64,000 nt of DNA from the NCBI RefSeq assembly GCF_000980895.1, contig NZ_LAZX01000094.1, positions 496,001-560,000 on the forward strand, read 5' to 3'. The notes beneath the pieces are model-generated. The model worked only from the letters and a program-made list of their open reading frames with translations, did not search any database and was not told the origin of the DNA. This DNA comes from Sphingomonas sp. Ag1. GTDB lineage: Bacteria > Pseudomonadota > Alphaproteobacteria > Sphingomonadales > Sphingomonadaceae. Numbering within the stretch: position 1 is the first letter of the stretch; each line of letters starts with the position of its first letter. The position numbers were made by a program, and so were the translations under genes. Of the stretch, positions 18,477 through 27,268 are shown in pieces.

Positions 18477-19754
18477 TCAGCGCATGCGGGCGAGCAGGTC
18501 CGCGACCTTCATCGTCGTCACCGTGGCATAAGTGTCCGCCACGCCATGCGGCAGGATCAGCCAGCCGTCGTGGACCAGCGCCCCGCAGCTGTAGATGACG
18601 TTCGGGACATAGCCGTCGCGCTCGCCCTCCATCGGCGTCAGGATCGGTTCCTCGGTTCGCGCCAGCACCTTGCTGGGATCGTCCTTGTCGAGCAGGCAGG
18701 CGCCCAGGCTGTAGCTACGGATCGTGCCCACCCCATGGGTGATGACCAGCCATCCCTCATCGATCTCGATCGGTGGCCCGCACACGCCGATCTGGATGAA
18801 CTCCCACGGCCAGCGCGGCTTGATGATCACCTCGCCGCGGTTCCATCGGTACAGGTCGTTGGAGGTCAACAGCCAGATATTCTCATGGTCCTGCCGGCCC
18901 AGCATGGCAAAATAGCCGCCTACCCGCCGGGGAAAGAGCGCCATGCCCTTGGTGTGCGCATAGCGGCCCTCCAGCGGCACAAGATCGAAGGTGCGAAAAT
19001 CGACCGTGCGCATCAATTCCTGCCGGATCGCGTCCGGCGCCACGCCGGTATAGGTGCCATAATAAACGACGCTGCCATCGTCCTCGATGAAGCGCGTCAG
19101 TCGGAGATCCTCCAGCCCCCGGCGATGCCCGGGGGCGACGGGAAACAGGACGAAGCGCGAGAGGTCAGGGTCTGGCCCGCACTCGAACCGGATCGCCGGA
19201 TCGTCGCGCCCACCCCCGGGGATCGGGCTCGACTTGGCCGACACCAGCTGCTCGGCCGGGGCCTCGAACCAGACCTTGCCGCCCGGGCCGACGGTGCCGA
19301 CACGGAACACGATGGAGGATACATGCCCCTCGCCGACCGCGCGGAGCGTCAGCAGCACGCGGATCGACTTGGCCGGCAGGTCGGTCTGGTCGGGGTGGAT
19401 GGTGATGCTGGGATTGAACAGCGCCGCCGCCTCGACGGCATATTCCTCCAGCAGGTAGCCGCCGATCAGCTGCACCTGTTCATCGCTCAGCGTATGATCG
19501 CTACCCGACGGGGAAATCGCCGCATAGAACCGCCGCTCCAGCAGCATGTCCACCTGACGATGCCGCTTCGCCAGCTGCGCCTTCAGCTTGTTCAGCTCAA
19601 GCTTGACCGTCGCGGGCGGCAGCGCGCTGACACGGTCGACCACCAATGCCGTGCGCTGCTGCGGAACGTCGCGACTGGGAAACGGATTGTCGGCCGGGGT
19701 GAACGGCCGCAACACGACATGCGAGGGGTCGGCGCGGAACACGACCTGCGACAT
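18477..19754 (-). CDS. GH130-family glycoside phosphorylase/hydrolase
   Basis: A 425-residue five-bladed beta-propeller enzyme of family GH130, whose members phosphorolyse or hydrolyse beta-mannosides. Visible family features are GLEDLRLTRF with the catalytic-site Asp, VYYGTYTG, GGYFAMLGRQDHENI, VCGPPIEIDEGWLVITHGVG and the C-terminal NVIYSCGALVHDGWLILPHG followed by ADT. Roughly 120 N-terminal residues are alpha-helical and extra to the propeller, as in some GH130 subgroups. Specificity cannot be read from sequence. It is followed within 10-60 nt by ppsA, which suggests salvage of stored or cell-wall glycan under stress. Confidence 0.85.
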   Translation of the reverse strand: MSQVVFRADPSHVVLRPFTPADNPFPSRDVPQQRTALVVDRVSALPPATVKLELNKLKAQLAKRHRQVDMLLERRFYAAISPSGSDHTLSDEQVQLIGGYLLEEYAVEAAALFNPSITIHPDQTDLPAKSIRVLLTLRAVGEGHVSSIVFRVGTVGPGGKVWFEAPAEQLVSAKSSPIPGGGRDDPAIRFECGPDPDLSRFVLFPVAPGHRRGLEDLRLTRFIEDDGSVVYYGTYTGVAPDAIRQELMRTVDFRTFDLVPLEGRYAHTKGMALFPRRVGGYFAMLGRQDHENIWLLTSNDLYRWNRGEVIIKPRWPWEFIQIGVCGPPIEIDEGWLVITHGVGTIRSYSLGACLLDKDDPSKVLARTEEPILTPMEGERDGYVPNVIYSCGALVHDGWLILPHGVADTYATVTTMKVADLLARMR

Positions 19755-19825
19755 GATCCATTCCCTTCATCGTCTGGCGCGCAAGCCGGCCCCTGCCCCT
19801 GTCCCGCCGGCCTGGTTGGCGAAGG

Positions 19826-20149
19826 TCAGGGCGACTTGGGGCTGATCACCAGCGCGGTGCCGTTCGGATCCACGGTCACCAGGTTATAGCTGCCATCGGT
19901 GCATTTCGCGCGCCACTGCGGTCGGTTCGGATTGGTCCCGACCTGCTCCGCACTGACCACCCCCTGACACGGCACCCCTGCGTCCTGGATCGCCCGGAAC
20001 AGGACGATGTGCAGATCGCCTTCGGGCAGCGCCAGCACTTCCTTGGCGTAATTGCCCACGTTGATCTGTTCGGCTTCCTGCGTGACCGTCGTGCCGTCAC
20101 ATCCTGCAACCAGCAGCAGCAAGGGGGCAAGAAACAAGCCTGGCTTCAT
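19826..20149 (-). CDS. Small lipoprotein
   Basis: A 107-residue protein with a lipoprotein signal (LFLAPLLLLVAGC, lipobox LVAGC), so it is anchored in the outer or inner membrane facing the periplasm. The mature part carries two further cysteines (GVPCQG and AKCTDG) that could form a disulfide. The function is unknown; the layout resembles small alphaproteobacterial lipoproteins with no characterised role. It is in the same orientation as the stress genes around it. Confidence 0.7.
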   Translation of the reverse strand: MKPGLFLAPLLLLVAGCDGTTVTQEAEQINVGNYAKEVLALPEGDLHIVLFRAIQDAGVPCQGVVSAEQVGTNPNRPQWRAKCTDGSYNLVTVDPNGTALVISPKSP

Positions 20150-20359
20150 GTTTGATCTTCCTTTGCCTGTCGTGTGATCCGGAACCGGATGGTCGCGGTC
20201 GAACCGCGGTCCAGTTCACTTCAGATCGCTTGCTTCTTCAACCCTTCGCGTCCGACGATGGGCGATCTGGCCACAGCGGCGCGCCCATCGGCCGCGACCA
20301 GGCCGCCCATGCTGCCGGTGAGGCCAATTTGCGCCGCAGACAGGCCGCTTCCCACCCGG

Positions 20360-20914
20360 TCAATTGGCCGGCGCGCTGCCGGCGCTCTCCTGGTCCTTCG
20401 ACACCTGCATCAACGCCTCCTGCAGCCGCTTTTCCTGATCGGGCGACAAGGAAGAGCGCAGCACGCGCCCGCGCACATCAGACAATTCGCTCAGCACCTT
20501 TTCCGCCTGAACCTTGCGCACCAGAACGAAGATCGCCGAGGTGTCCGGCTTCAGCGTATCGGAAAGCTCGCGGATGAAATTGTCGTCGATGCCATAGTCC
20601 ATCAGCGATCCGGAAAGCGCGCCCGCCCCGGCACCGACCGCTGCACCCACCGCCATCCCGGCCAAGGGGTTCAGGAACAGCAATCCCACCAATGTGCCCC
20701 ACAAGGCGCCGGAGAGCCCGACGGAGGCAGCGCCGGTGCCAACCATGTTGTAGCTCTGCTTCAGCCGCACCTTCCCGTCCGGCTGCCGAATGGCGACGAC
20801 CGCATCCTCCAGATCGATCAGATATTCCCGCTGCATCCGCTGCAACTGGGTGAGGACGCGATCAGCCTCATGCGGATCGTCAAAGCCGACAACAATCAGA
20901 TCAGCCACATGCAC
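20360..20914 (-). CDS. DUF1269 membrane protein
   Basis: A 184-residue protein of the DUF1269 family: the N-terminal VADLIVVGFDDPHEADRVL segment, ALWGTLVGLLFLNPLAGMAVG and a glycine-alanine-rich hairpin membrane insert, then GIDDNFIRELSDTLKPDTSA and FVLVRKV. The family is induced by stress in several bacteria, with no defined biochemical role. It is 64 nt downstream of hsp20 and probably co-transcribed. Confidence 0.88.
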   Translation of the reverse strand: MHVADLIVVGFDDPHEADRVLTQLQRMQREYLIDLEDAVVAIRQPDGKVRLKQSYNMVGTGAASVGLSGALWGTLVGLLFLNPLAGMAVGAAVGAGAGALSGSLMDYGIDDNFIRELSDTLKPDTSAIFVLVRKVQAEKVLSELSDVRGRVLRSSLSPDQEKRLQEALMQVSKDQESAGSAPAN

Positions 20915-20978
20915 TCTCCTCTGCTTTGCCGGTGCCAGCGACGCCCGGCTTCTTCGGCCAGGCGCGGGCGTCGCAGCC

Positions 20979-21479
20979 TCATTTCTGCGACGAGATCGGG
21001 ATGCGGCGCTTCTGCTCGCCGGCCTTTTCGTCCTTGGGCAAGGTGATGATCAGCACGCCTTTGTCGACATGCGCGCTCACCGCATTTGGATCGACGTCCT
21101 TGGGAAGATTGATCTTGCGGACGAACGATCCATAGCGGCGCTCGCGCAGCATGTAGTCGCCGTCCTTGCAATCCTCCTCATCGCGCTTCTCTCCCGATAT
21201 CGTCAGGATTCCGTCGGCGACGCTGACGTCAATCTGGTCCTCCGACATGCCGGGGATCTCGGCCGAGAGTCGATATTCCTTGTCCTTCTCCGTCATCTCC
21301 AACGCCGGCAGGCTGAACATGCCGTCGAGCGCGGCGAGGCTGCCGAGGCGTGATCCGAACGCACTGCGCGCGGGCGAGGAGAAATTCTCGAACAACCGGT
21401 CAATCTCGCTGCGCAGCCAACCCAATGGCGCCTCGCCGCTCGACCGCGTCTTCGCTGGCAGATCCGCTTGCGTGCTCAT
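20979..21479 (-). CDS. Hsp20/alpha-crystallin small heat-shock protein
   Basis: A 166-residue ATP-independent holdase with an alpha-crystallin domain between residues about 60 and 155: ALEMTEKDKEYRLSAEIPGM, VADGILTISGEKR, ERRYGSFVRKINLP and GVLIITLPK, then a short I-P-I tail (RRIPIS) that mediates oligomer contacts. Proteins of this subtype are part of stationary-phase and hypoxia regulons as well as heat shock. Its 410-nt upstream region holds a palindrome, a long inverted repeat and an FNR-like box. Confidence 0.94.
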   Translation of the reverse strand: MSTQADLPAKTRSSGEAPLGWLRSEIDRLFENFSSPARSAFGSRLGSLAALDGMFSLPALEMTEKDKEYRLSAEIPGMSEDQIDVSVADGILTISGEKRDEEDCKDGDYMLRERRYGSFVRKINLPKDVDPNAVSAHVDKGVLIITLPKDEKAGEQKRRIPISSQK

Positions 21480-21521
21480 CGTCCCGAACTCCGGCCGTGA
21501 AAATCGTGAAGGCGGCGTTCA

Positions 21522-21535
21522 GGACCACGTGGTCC
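21522..21535. promoter_or_regulatory. Perfect 14-bp palindrome upstream of hsp20
   Basis: GGACCACGTGGTCC reads identically on both strands and ends 43 nt before the hsp20 ATG. With no spacer it suits a dimeric DNA-binding protein better than an RNA hairpin. Confidence 0.35.
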
Positions 21536-21551
21536 GGGCGCCGGAAAAAAT

Positions 21552-21628
21552 CACCTGCCCGTGCACCGGTGGCGATGCAGACGCTGCGCCGGCGGCCGGG
21601 GGGAGCCGCTTTCACACACGGGCAGGTG
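21552..21628. repeat. 12-bp inverted repeat in the hsp20 leader region
   Basis: CACCTGCCCGTG at 21552-21563 and CACGGGCAGGTG at 21617-21628 are perfect inverted copies with 53 nt between them. It could fold the leader of hsp20 RNA or bind a regulator. No ROSE-type thermometer motif was seen next to the ribosome site. Confidence 0.4.
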
Positions 21629-21729
21629 GGCTGCAAGGCAACCGGGCCACGAGAAGCGACGTGCACACGTGCAAGGAGGTGATCCGTATCCTGACGTGCC
21701 GCGATACGCTCCGCAGACTTCAGTCTTTA

Positions 21730-21743
21730 TTGCTGCCGATCAA
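21730..21743. promoter_or_regulatory. FNR/FixK-like box
   Basis: TTGCTGCCGATCAA matches the TTGAT-N4-ATCAA consensus of FNR/FixK proteins at nine of ten fixed positions. It lies about 250 nt upstream of hsp20. A match of this quality can occur by chance; the gene content of the series is what makes it notable. Confidence 0.3.
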
Positions 21744-21889
21744 CAGTTAGGGATGCCGGGTTTTTCGGAATATTGGGAAGAGTACCTAAGCTCGCGAAAG
21801 CCCCAATCTGGGATGGCCGCGCGCGACGATGGCGCACGACCGTTGGTGCGCTTCAGGGGCCCGTGACGCCCGGCAGACCCGCGCCGGTT

Positions 21890-22513
21890 TCAGGTCCGCG
21901 GGCTGCCCAGGCCGGCGGCAAATGCGATCCGCAGCGCGTCGGACAGGCTGCGCGCCTTCAGCTTGGTCATTACGTTTGCGCGATGCACCTCCACCGTGCG
22001 CACCGAGATTCCGAGGTCGTAAGCGATCGTCTTGTTGGGAAACCCTTCGGCAAGCTCCGCCAGCACTTCCCGCTCGCGCGGCGACAGGGCACCCAGTGCG
22101 AGGTCAGCGTTGGCCGCCCGGGTCAGCGCGTCTGCCGATTTCTCCAGCCGCTCGAACGCATGCTCCAGCGCGGCAAGCAGCACGTCGCCATCAAATGGCT
22201 TTTCGATGAAATCGACGGCGCCCGCCTTCATCGCCTTGACCGCGATGGTGATGTCCCCGTGACCGGTCAGCACGATCACCGGCATGGCGATGCCGCGTTC
22301 GATCAATTGCTGTTGCACCGCCAGCCCGTCGATGTCCGGCATGCGGACGTCGAGGAGGATGCAGCCGTTTTCCGCATGCCGCACCTCCTTCAGAAAGGCA
22401 GTCCCGCCCTCCCACGTTCGCGTGGCGAAGCCGAGCGTCTTGAGCATGAAGCTGGCCGATCGCCGGACCGCCGCCTCGTCATCGATGATGTGCACCAAGC
22501 GTTTGTCGTTCAT
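21890..22513 (-). CDS. FixJ-type response regulator
   Basis: A 207-residue two-domain regulator. The receiver domain has the acidic pair DDE at 11-13, the phosphoacceptor Asp55 (CILLDVRMPD), Thr in VLTGHGD and Lys in IEKPFDG. The C-terminal LuxR-type HTH is LSPREREVLAELAEG plus VRTVEVHRANVMTKL. This is the FixJ/TtrR/NodW class. The ATG at 22513 overlaps the kinase stop by 4 nt, so the pair is co-translated. Candidate targets are the stress genes downstream on the same strand and the divergent efflux genes. Confidence 0.92.
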   Translation of the reverse strand: MNDKRLVHIIDDEAAVRRSASFMLKTLGFATRTWEGGTAFLKEVRHAENGCILLDVRMPDIDGLAVQQQLIERGIAMPVIVLTGHGDITIAVKAMKAGAVDFIEKPFDGDVLLAALEHAFERLEKSADALTRAANADLALGALSPREREVLAELAEGFPNKTIAYDLGISVRTVEVHRANVMTKLKARSLSDALRIAFAAGLGSPRT

Positions 22514-24342
22514 TCTGCCAACTCCCGATCGGCCTGAACCATGGTAAAGTGAAACGCCGTACCCCCGCCCTCGCGCGGCTCGGCCCAGATCCTGCCGCCA
22601 CTCGCCTCCACGATCGTCCGGCAAATCGACAGCCCCAGTCCCATGCCGCCGGCCTTCGTACTGTTGAACGCACGAAACAGCGTCGCCGCAACCTGCGGGG
22701 CAATGCCCGATCCGGTGTCGGCAACGGTGGCTTTCACGCATCCGTCGTCCTCGACCCGCGTCGACACCGACAGGTGGCGCTCTGGCGATTCCGCCATCGC
22801 CTCGATCGCGTTCCGGATCAGGTTGATCAGTACCTGCTGGATCTGAATCCGGTCCACCAGAACGGGGGATGCATTGGCGTCGATGTCGAAGGTGACCCAG
22901 ATGCCGCGTTCACGCGCACCGATGAGCGCCAGCTGTGCCGCCTCTTCGATCAGTTGCGGCAGATCCTCGACCGTCAACTCCATCTCGCCGCGGCTTTCGA
23001 AGTCATGGAGGTGCCGCAGGATATCACCCGCCCGCAGACCTTCGCGCATCGCCTCCGCCAGTGCGTCGTCGATCATGTCACGATCCTCCTCATTTCCTTC
23101 CCGAAGAAGGTTTCGGATGCCGCGCATGTAATTGACGACCGCCGTGATCGGCTGGTTCAACTCATGCCGCAAGGTGGAGGCCATCGTGCCCATCGCGCTT
23201 CCCCGTGCGGCATGAACGAGGCTGGCGCGCAGTTCCTCCAGCCGCTCCTGCGTGCGACGGTGCTCGGTCAGATCGCGGATGAACGCGGTGAAGATCGGCT
23301 TCCCTTCGGTCACGGCCTGGCCGACCGCCAGCTGCAACGGAAAGGTCGACCCATCGCCCTTTCGCCCGAGCAAGGTTGAGCCCACTCCATCGCTGCTGTT
23401 GCGCGTTGCGGCGAGGTAATATTCGAGATCCCCCACCCTTCCCTGCGGGTCGGACGACGCGATCAGCCGCTGGAAGCTCGTGCCCACGACTTCGCTTTCG
23501 GACAGCCCGAAGAGGCGTTCTGCCGCCGCGCTGAAGGACAGGATGTTGCCAGCGCGATTTGTCACCACCATTGCGTCCGGCACGGTCGCCAGGATCGAGC
23601 GATAATGGTTCTCGCTGGCCGCAGCCCTGAACTGCTCGGCGCGCTGCTGCGTGATGTCGCGGATCAGCTTTCCATAGCCGCGCAGCGTTCCCGATTGATC
23701 ATAGAACGCCTTGAGGTTGAACGATGCTAGGAACCGCGATCCATCCTTTCGGACATGCCAATCCTCGCCCCTGACCGCCCCCTTCACAGCCGCAGTACGA
23801 AGGTGATGATCCGGCACCCCCTCGGCCACTGCCATCTGCGTGTAGAAGATGGAGCAATGCTTGCCGATGACCTCGTCGGCGTTCCAGCCCATCAACCGGC
23901 GCGCTCCTTCGTTCCACACCGAAACACGACCGGCCGCATCATACATATAAATGGCGTAACCGGTCGCTCCCTCGATCAGCAGGTTCAGCTCATGCGCCGC
24001 CGTGCGTTCGCGCGCCGCGCGGGCGGAATGAAGGTAGGACAGGGCAACGACGCTACCGGACGACAGACCGAACAGCAGCAGAAGCCGCAGCTCATCCGTA
24101 CTCGGCAACCATCCTATCCATGAGGTCACCGCGGCGGAGAGCGCAGCCGCCACACCGGCCCAGAACGGCCCCGCCAGCATGCCGGTGACGGAAATTGCGA
24201 AGAAGAACAGAAGAAATGGGGCCGCTGGGGGCGGCCCTTTATTGAGTGCATGTTGCACCAATGCAGCCAGCCCGACCACCCCCACGGCGATGCCGCAGCC
24301 AGTAAGCCCCGCGCGCAATGAAGCCCCACGTATGGAGTGCAT
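22510..24342 (-). CDS. FixL-like membrane PAS-PAS histidine kinase
   Basis: A 610-residue kinase. Hydrophobic segments fill residues 10-105, then two PAS domains (about 115-235 and 245-360), a dimerisation/phosphoacceptor helix with His393 in RHELNQPITAVVNYMRG, and an HATPase domain with NLIRNAIEAM, DTGSGI and GMGLGLSICR. Organisation and kinase core are FixL-like and the second PAS ends in FIRDLTEHRRTQ as in FixL. However, the region that carries the heme-ligating His and nearby Arg in FixL (SSDPQGRVGDLEYYLAATR) has neither, so a heme oxygen sensor is unlikely. The signal is therefore unknown: redox, flavin or a small molecule are possible. Confidence 0.9.
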   Translation of the reverse strand: MHSIRGASLRAGLTGCGIAVGVVGLAALVQHALNKGPPPAAPFLLFFFAISVTGMLAGPFWAGVAAALSAAVTSWIGWLPSTDELRLLLLFGLSSGSVVALSYLHSARAARERTAAHELNLLIEGATGYAIYMYDAAGRVSVWNEGARRLMGWNADEVIGKHCSIFYTQMAVAEGVPDHHLRTAAVKGAVRGEDWHVRKDGSRFLASFNLKAFYDQSGTLRGYGKLIRDITQQRAEQFRAAASENHYRSILATVPDAMVVTNRAGNILSFSAAAERLFGLSESEVVGTSFQRLIASSDPQGRVGDLEYYLAATRNSSDGVGSTLLGRKGDGSTFPLQLAVGQAVTEGKPIFTAFIRDLTEHRRTQERLEELRASLVHAARGSAMGTMASTLRHELNQPITAVVNYMRGIRNLLREGNEEDRDMIDDALAEAMREGLRAGDILRHLHDFESRGEMELTVEDLPQLIEEAAQLALIGARERGIWVTFDIDANASPVLVDRIQIQQVLINLIRNAIEAMAESPERHLSVSTRVEDDGCVKATVADTGSGIAPQVAATLFRAFNSTKAGGMGLGLSICRTIVEASGGRIWAEPREGGGTAFHFTMVQADRELAE

Positions 24343-24720
24343 CGGCTCTCCTAGTGCCGCACCATTTCCCCAGCGCGCGGCAACTCTTTGCTTAACATAA
24401 ATTTTGGTACATTCGAAGACAATCTCGATTGTTGGTTACCGGTAGCGCACCAGGATGGAGCGGATCCTCTTCCGCTCATTGCCCAGCATACCGCCGTCGT
24501 GACCGGGGCAGAGTGACGGGCAAGTTGTTTCCAACGATATAGGCAAAACCCCTGATTGGCGGATCAGGGCGGGTCGGTGACACCCGTCAGACGCGCACGC
24601 CGGTCGTGCCCGGCCATCGGGGATGCGCCCCGGGCGCCCAACCAAAGACGCAATGTCGCGCACGAGCGCGAGCGGCGCTGCGCCATCTCGAGCCAAGGGA
24701 TCGCATCAGGTGCAACAGGA
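24343..24720. promoter_or_regulatory. Divergent promoter region, kinase versus efflux genes
   Basis: This 378-nt region separates the FixL-like gene (minus) and the efflux operon (plus). It contains AT-rich stretches around 24385-24435 and the 7-bp inverted repeat at 24550-24569. No small gene was recognised. Confidence 0.45.
24550..24569. repeat. Inverted repeat, candidate operator
   Basis: CCCTGAT-TGGCGG-ATCAGGG, perfect seven-base arms with a six-base spacer, about 150 nt upstream of the outer-membrane factor gene. Operator or hairpin; undecided. Confidence 0.35.
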
Positions 24721-26193
24721 ATGACGATCTGTGGCACGACCGCTCGGACGAAGACGCGGTCGCGGATCGTGCCGATCGCGCTCATCCTGTTCACTCTTGG
24801 CGGCTGCTCCTTTGCGCCGAAACATGTTCGCCCGGCCGCGCCAGTGCCGCCGCGCTTCCCGGGGACGAACCCCGGCGGTGCGACCATCGCGGCGATCGGC
24901 TGGCAAGCCTTCTTTCGCGATCCGGAACTGCAACGCCTGATCGCACTCGCCCTGGCCAACAATCGCGACATTCGCGTGGCGGCTGCCCGCGTTCTGGAGG
25001 CTCGGGGCGCATGGCGGATCCAGGGCGCAGCGCTCTACCCGCAGATCGATGGTGCTGTCGCCGCCACGCGGGGCCGGACGCTGTACAACCTGCCAGGCAG
25101 CGCATCGACGCCGGTCGACGTTCGCTCCATCGGCGTTCAGGCGAATGCGGCGTGGGAGATCGATTTTTGGGGCCGGCTGCGCAATCTGCGCGATGCCGCG
25201 CGCTGGCAGTATCTCGCGACGGAAGAGGCGCGCCGCGGGGTTGCCACGCAACTGATCGCGCAGGTTGCAAACGGCTATCTGCTCGAACGGGAGTATCAGG
25301 AACGCGCCGATCTCGCCCGCCGTACGATCTCCACGCGCGAGGAGTCGCTGCGGATCGTCCGGCGACGCTACGAGGTGGGATCGGGAAGCAAGCTCGACAT
25401 GACACAGGCGCAGGCGTTGCTGGGTCAGGCGCGCGCCGCGCTTCAGGCTCTCGAGCAGGATCAGGAGGTCAATCGCAACGCGCTCGCGCTTCTCGTTGGC
25501 CAGCCGGTGACATTGACCGCATCGGATCGGCGCTTCGCGCAGATCACCACCTATCTTCAGCTGCCGCCGGGGCTGCCGTCCGATCTGCTCACCAACCGGC
25601 CGGACATCGTAGCGGCGGAGCGTCAGTTGCTGGCGGCCAATGCGAACATCGGCGCTGCGCGCGCCGCGTTCTTCCCCAACATCACGCTTACCGCGGGAGG
25701 AGGGATCGCCAGCACCAGCCTTGGCGACCTGTTCAGTTCGCCGACGGGGGTCTGGAGCTTCGCGCCATCGCTGACGCTGCCGATCTTCAATGCGGGCCGA
25801 TTGCGGGCCAACCTTGACGTGGCGGAGGCCAGAAAGATCTTGGCGGTGGCCGAATATGAGCGCGCGATCCAGATCGCGTTCCGCGATGTTGCCGATGCGC
25901 TCGCGCGGCGGCGACAGCTGTCGTTGCAGATCGAGACGACGCGCGGTGTGCTGGACGCGCTGACCGAGCGTGCGCGGCTGGCGACCTTGCGCTTCGATAA
26001 TGGCCGTTCGGCCTATCTCGAAGTGCTCGATGCACAGCGCGACCTGTTCGACACACAGCAATTGTTGGTGCAGCTACGTCGTGCCGAGGTGGCGAGTGGA
26101 GTTGCGCTCTACGCCGCGCTCGGCGGCGGTTTCGCCCCGCAGCCCGTGTTCGATTCAGACGCTGTCGCCACGGGGAGGACACCGGCACCATGA
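24721..26193 (+). CDS. NodT-family outer-membrane efflux lipoprotein
   Basis: A TolC/OprM-like channel protein of 490 residues. The lipoprotein signal ends in LGGC, and the two homologous halves each contain long coiled-coil alpha-barrel helices (LALANNRDIRVAAARVLEAR; LLTNRPDIVAAERQLLAANA). The motif FWGRLRNLRDAARWQYL is typical of the NodT group. It forms the outer-membrane exit duct for the HlyD adaptor and ABC components encoded next, with a 4-nt overlap. AACAGGA precedes the ATG at 24721; the frame is open further upstream but lacks a signal peptide. Confidence 0.92.
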   Translation: MTICGTTARTKTRSRIVPIALILFTLGGCSFAPKHVRPAAPVPPRFPGTNPGGATIAAIGWQAFFRDPELQRLIALALANNRDIRVAAARVLEARGAWRIQGAALYPQIDGAVAATRGRTLYNLPGSASTPVDVRSIGVQANAAWEIDFWGRLRNLRDAARWQYLATEEARRGVATQLIAQVANGYLLEREYQERADLARRTISTREESLRIVRRRYEVGSGSKLDMTQAQALLGQARAALQALEQDQEVNRNALALLVGQPVTLTASDRRFAQITTYLQLPPGLPSDLLTNRPDIVAAERQLLAANANIGAARAAFFPNITLTAGGGIASTSLGDLFSSPTGVWSFAPSLTLPIFNAGRLRANLDVAEARKILAVAEYERAIQIAFRDVADALARRRQLSLQIETTRGVLDALTERARLATLRFDNGRSAYLEVLDAQRDLFDTQQLLVQLRRAEVASGVALYAALGGGFAPQPVFDSDAVATGRTPAP

Positions 26194-27266
26194 GCAAATT
26201 GCGGGACAACCGCTGGATTTCGCGCGGGCTGATCGCGCTAGCCATCGTCGGCGTCGGGGTGCTGCTGTGGCTAGCCATGCGTCCATCCGGCCTCCCCGCC
26301 GGCATCGTCAGCGGCAACGGCCGGATCGAAGCGGTCGAGATCGACATTGCCGCCAAGATGCCCGGTCGCCTGCGCGACATCACCGTGAGCGAGGGGCAGT
26401 TCGTGCGTCAGGGACAGATCGTCGCCACCATGGATACGGACGCCTTGCAGGCGCAACTGGCGCAGGCGCGAGCGCAACTTGCCGAGGCGACGAACGCCAT
26501 CCAGATCACCGAAGCGCAGGTGCTGCAGCGGCAAAGCGACAAGGCCTTTGCCCAGGCGACCGTTCGCCAGCGGGAGGCGGAACTGAACGTCGCCCGCAAG
26601 CGACTGGGACGATCCTCCACGCTCGCGAAGGAAGGTGCGACGCCGGTGCAGGAGCGGGACAATGACCAGGCGGCGGTCGAGGGCGCGTCGGCAGCCGTAG
26701 CCGCCGCTCAGGCGCAGGTCGCCGCGGTGGATTCTGCGATCCGCGCGGCCCGCAGCCAGGTGGTTGGGGCCGGCACGAACGTCGAGGCGACGCGCGCCAC
26801 GATCGACCGGATCATGGCTGACATCAACGACAGCGTGCTGCGCGCGCCCCGCGCGGGCCGGATCCAGTACCGCATTGCGCAGCCCGGCGAAGTGGTGGCC
26901 GCTGGCGGCCGCGTGCTGACGATGATCGATCCATCGGACGTGTCGATGGTGTTCTTCCTGCCCGAAACGGTCGCTGGTCGGGTCGCGCTGGGTGACGAGG
27001 CGCGCATCGTTCTCGACGCGCTGCCGGATCGCTACGTTCCGGCACGGATCAGCTTTGTCGCGGACGTCGCACAATTCACCCCCAAAACCGTGGAGACATC
27101 CAGCGAGCGCGAGAAGCTGATGTTCAGGGTGAAAGCGCGCATCGATCCCGATCTTCTGCGTCGCCACGTCAACCTGGTGAAAACGGGGGTCCCCGGCGTA
27201 GCCTATGTCAGGATCGATCCCGGCGTGCCGTGGCCGGCCAGCCTGTCCCGTGTCGTGAGGGATTAG
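26190..27266 (+). CDS. HlyD-family membrane fusion protein (YhiI-like)
   Basis: A 358-residue periplasmic adaptor with one N-terminal membrane anchor ([20 protein letters not shown]). A lipoyl/barrel-sandwich half follows ([20 protein letters not shown]), then a long coiled-coil hairpin (residues about 75-205, rich in A and Q) and the second lipoyl half ([20 protein letters not shown]). It should connect the RbbA-type ABC transporter to the NodT channel. It overlaps the upstream gene by 4 nt and is separated from the ABC gene by 2 nt. Confidence 0.92.
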   Translation: MSKLRDNRWISRGLIALAIVGVGVLLWLAMRPSGLPAGIVSGNGRIEAVEIDIAAKMPGRLRDITVSEGQFVRQGQIVATMDTDALQAQLAQARAQLAEATNAIQITEAQVLQRQSDKAFAQATVRQREAELNVARKRLGRSSTLAKEGATPVQERDNDQAAVEGASAAVAAAQAQVAAVDSAIRAARSQVVGAGTNVEATRATIDRIMADINDSVLRAPRAGRIQYRIAQPGEVVAAGGRVLTMIDPSDVSMVFFLPETVAGRVALGDEARIVLDALPDRYVPARISFVADVAQFTPKTVETSSEREKLMFRVKARIDPDLLRRHVNLVKTGVPGVAYVRIDPGVPWPASLSRVVRD

Positions 27267-27268
27267 CA

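Noticed and set aside
21480..21560. A ROSE-type RNA thermometer in front of hsp20
   Set aside because: The U(U/C)GCU motif opposite the ribosome site was not found, although the leader is structured.
22510..24342. Annotation of the kinase as a heme-based oxygen sensor FixL
   Set aside because: The PAS domain most similar to FixL lacks the proximal His and the conserved Arg, so only the FixL-like architecture can be claimed.
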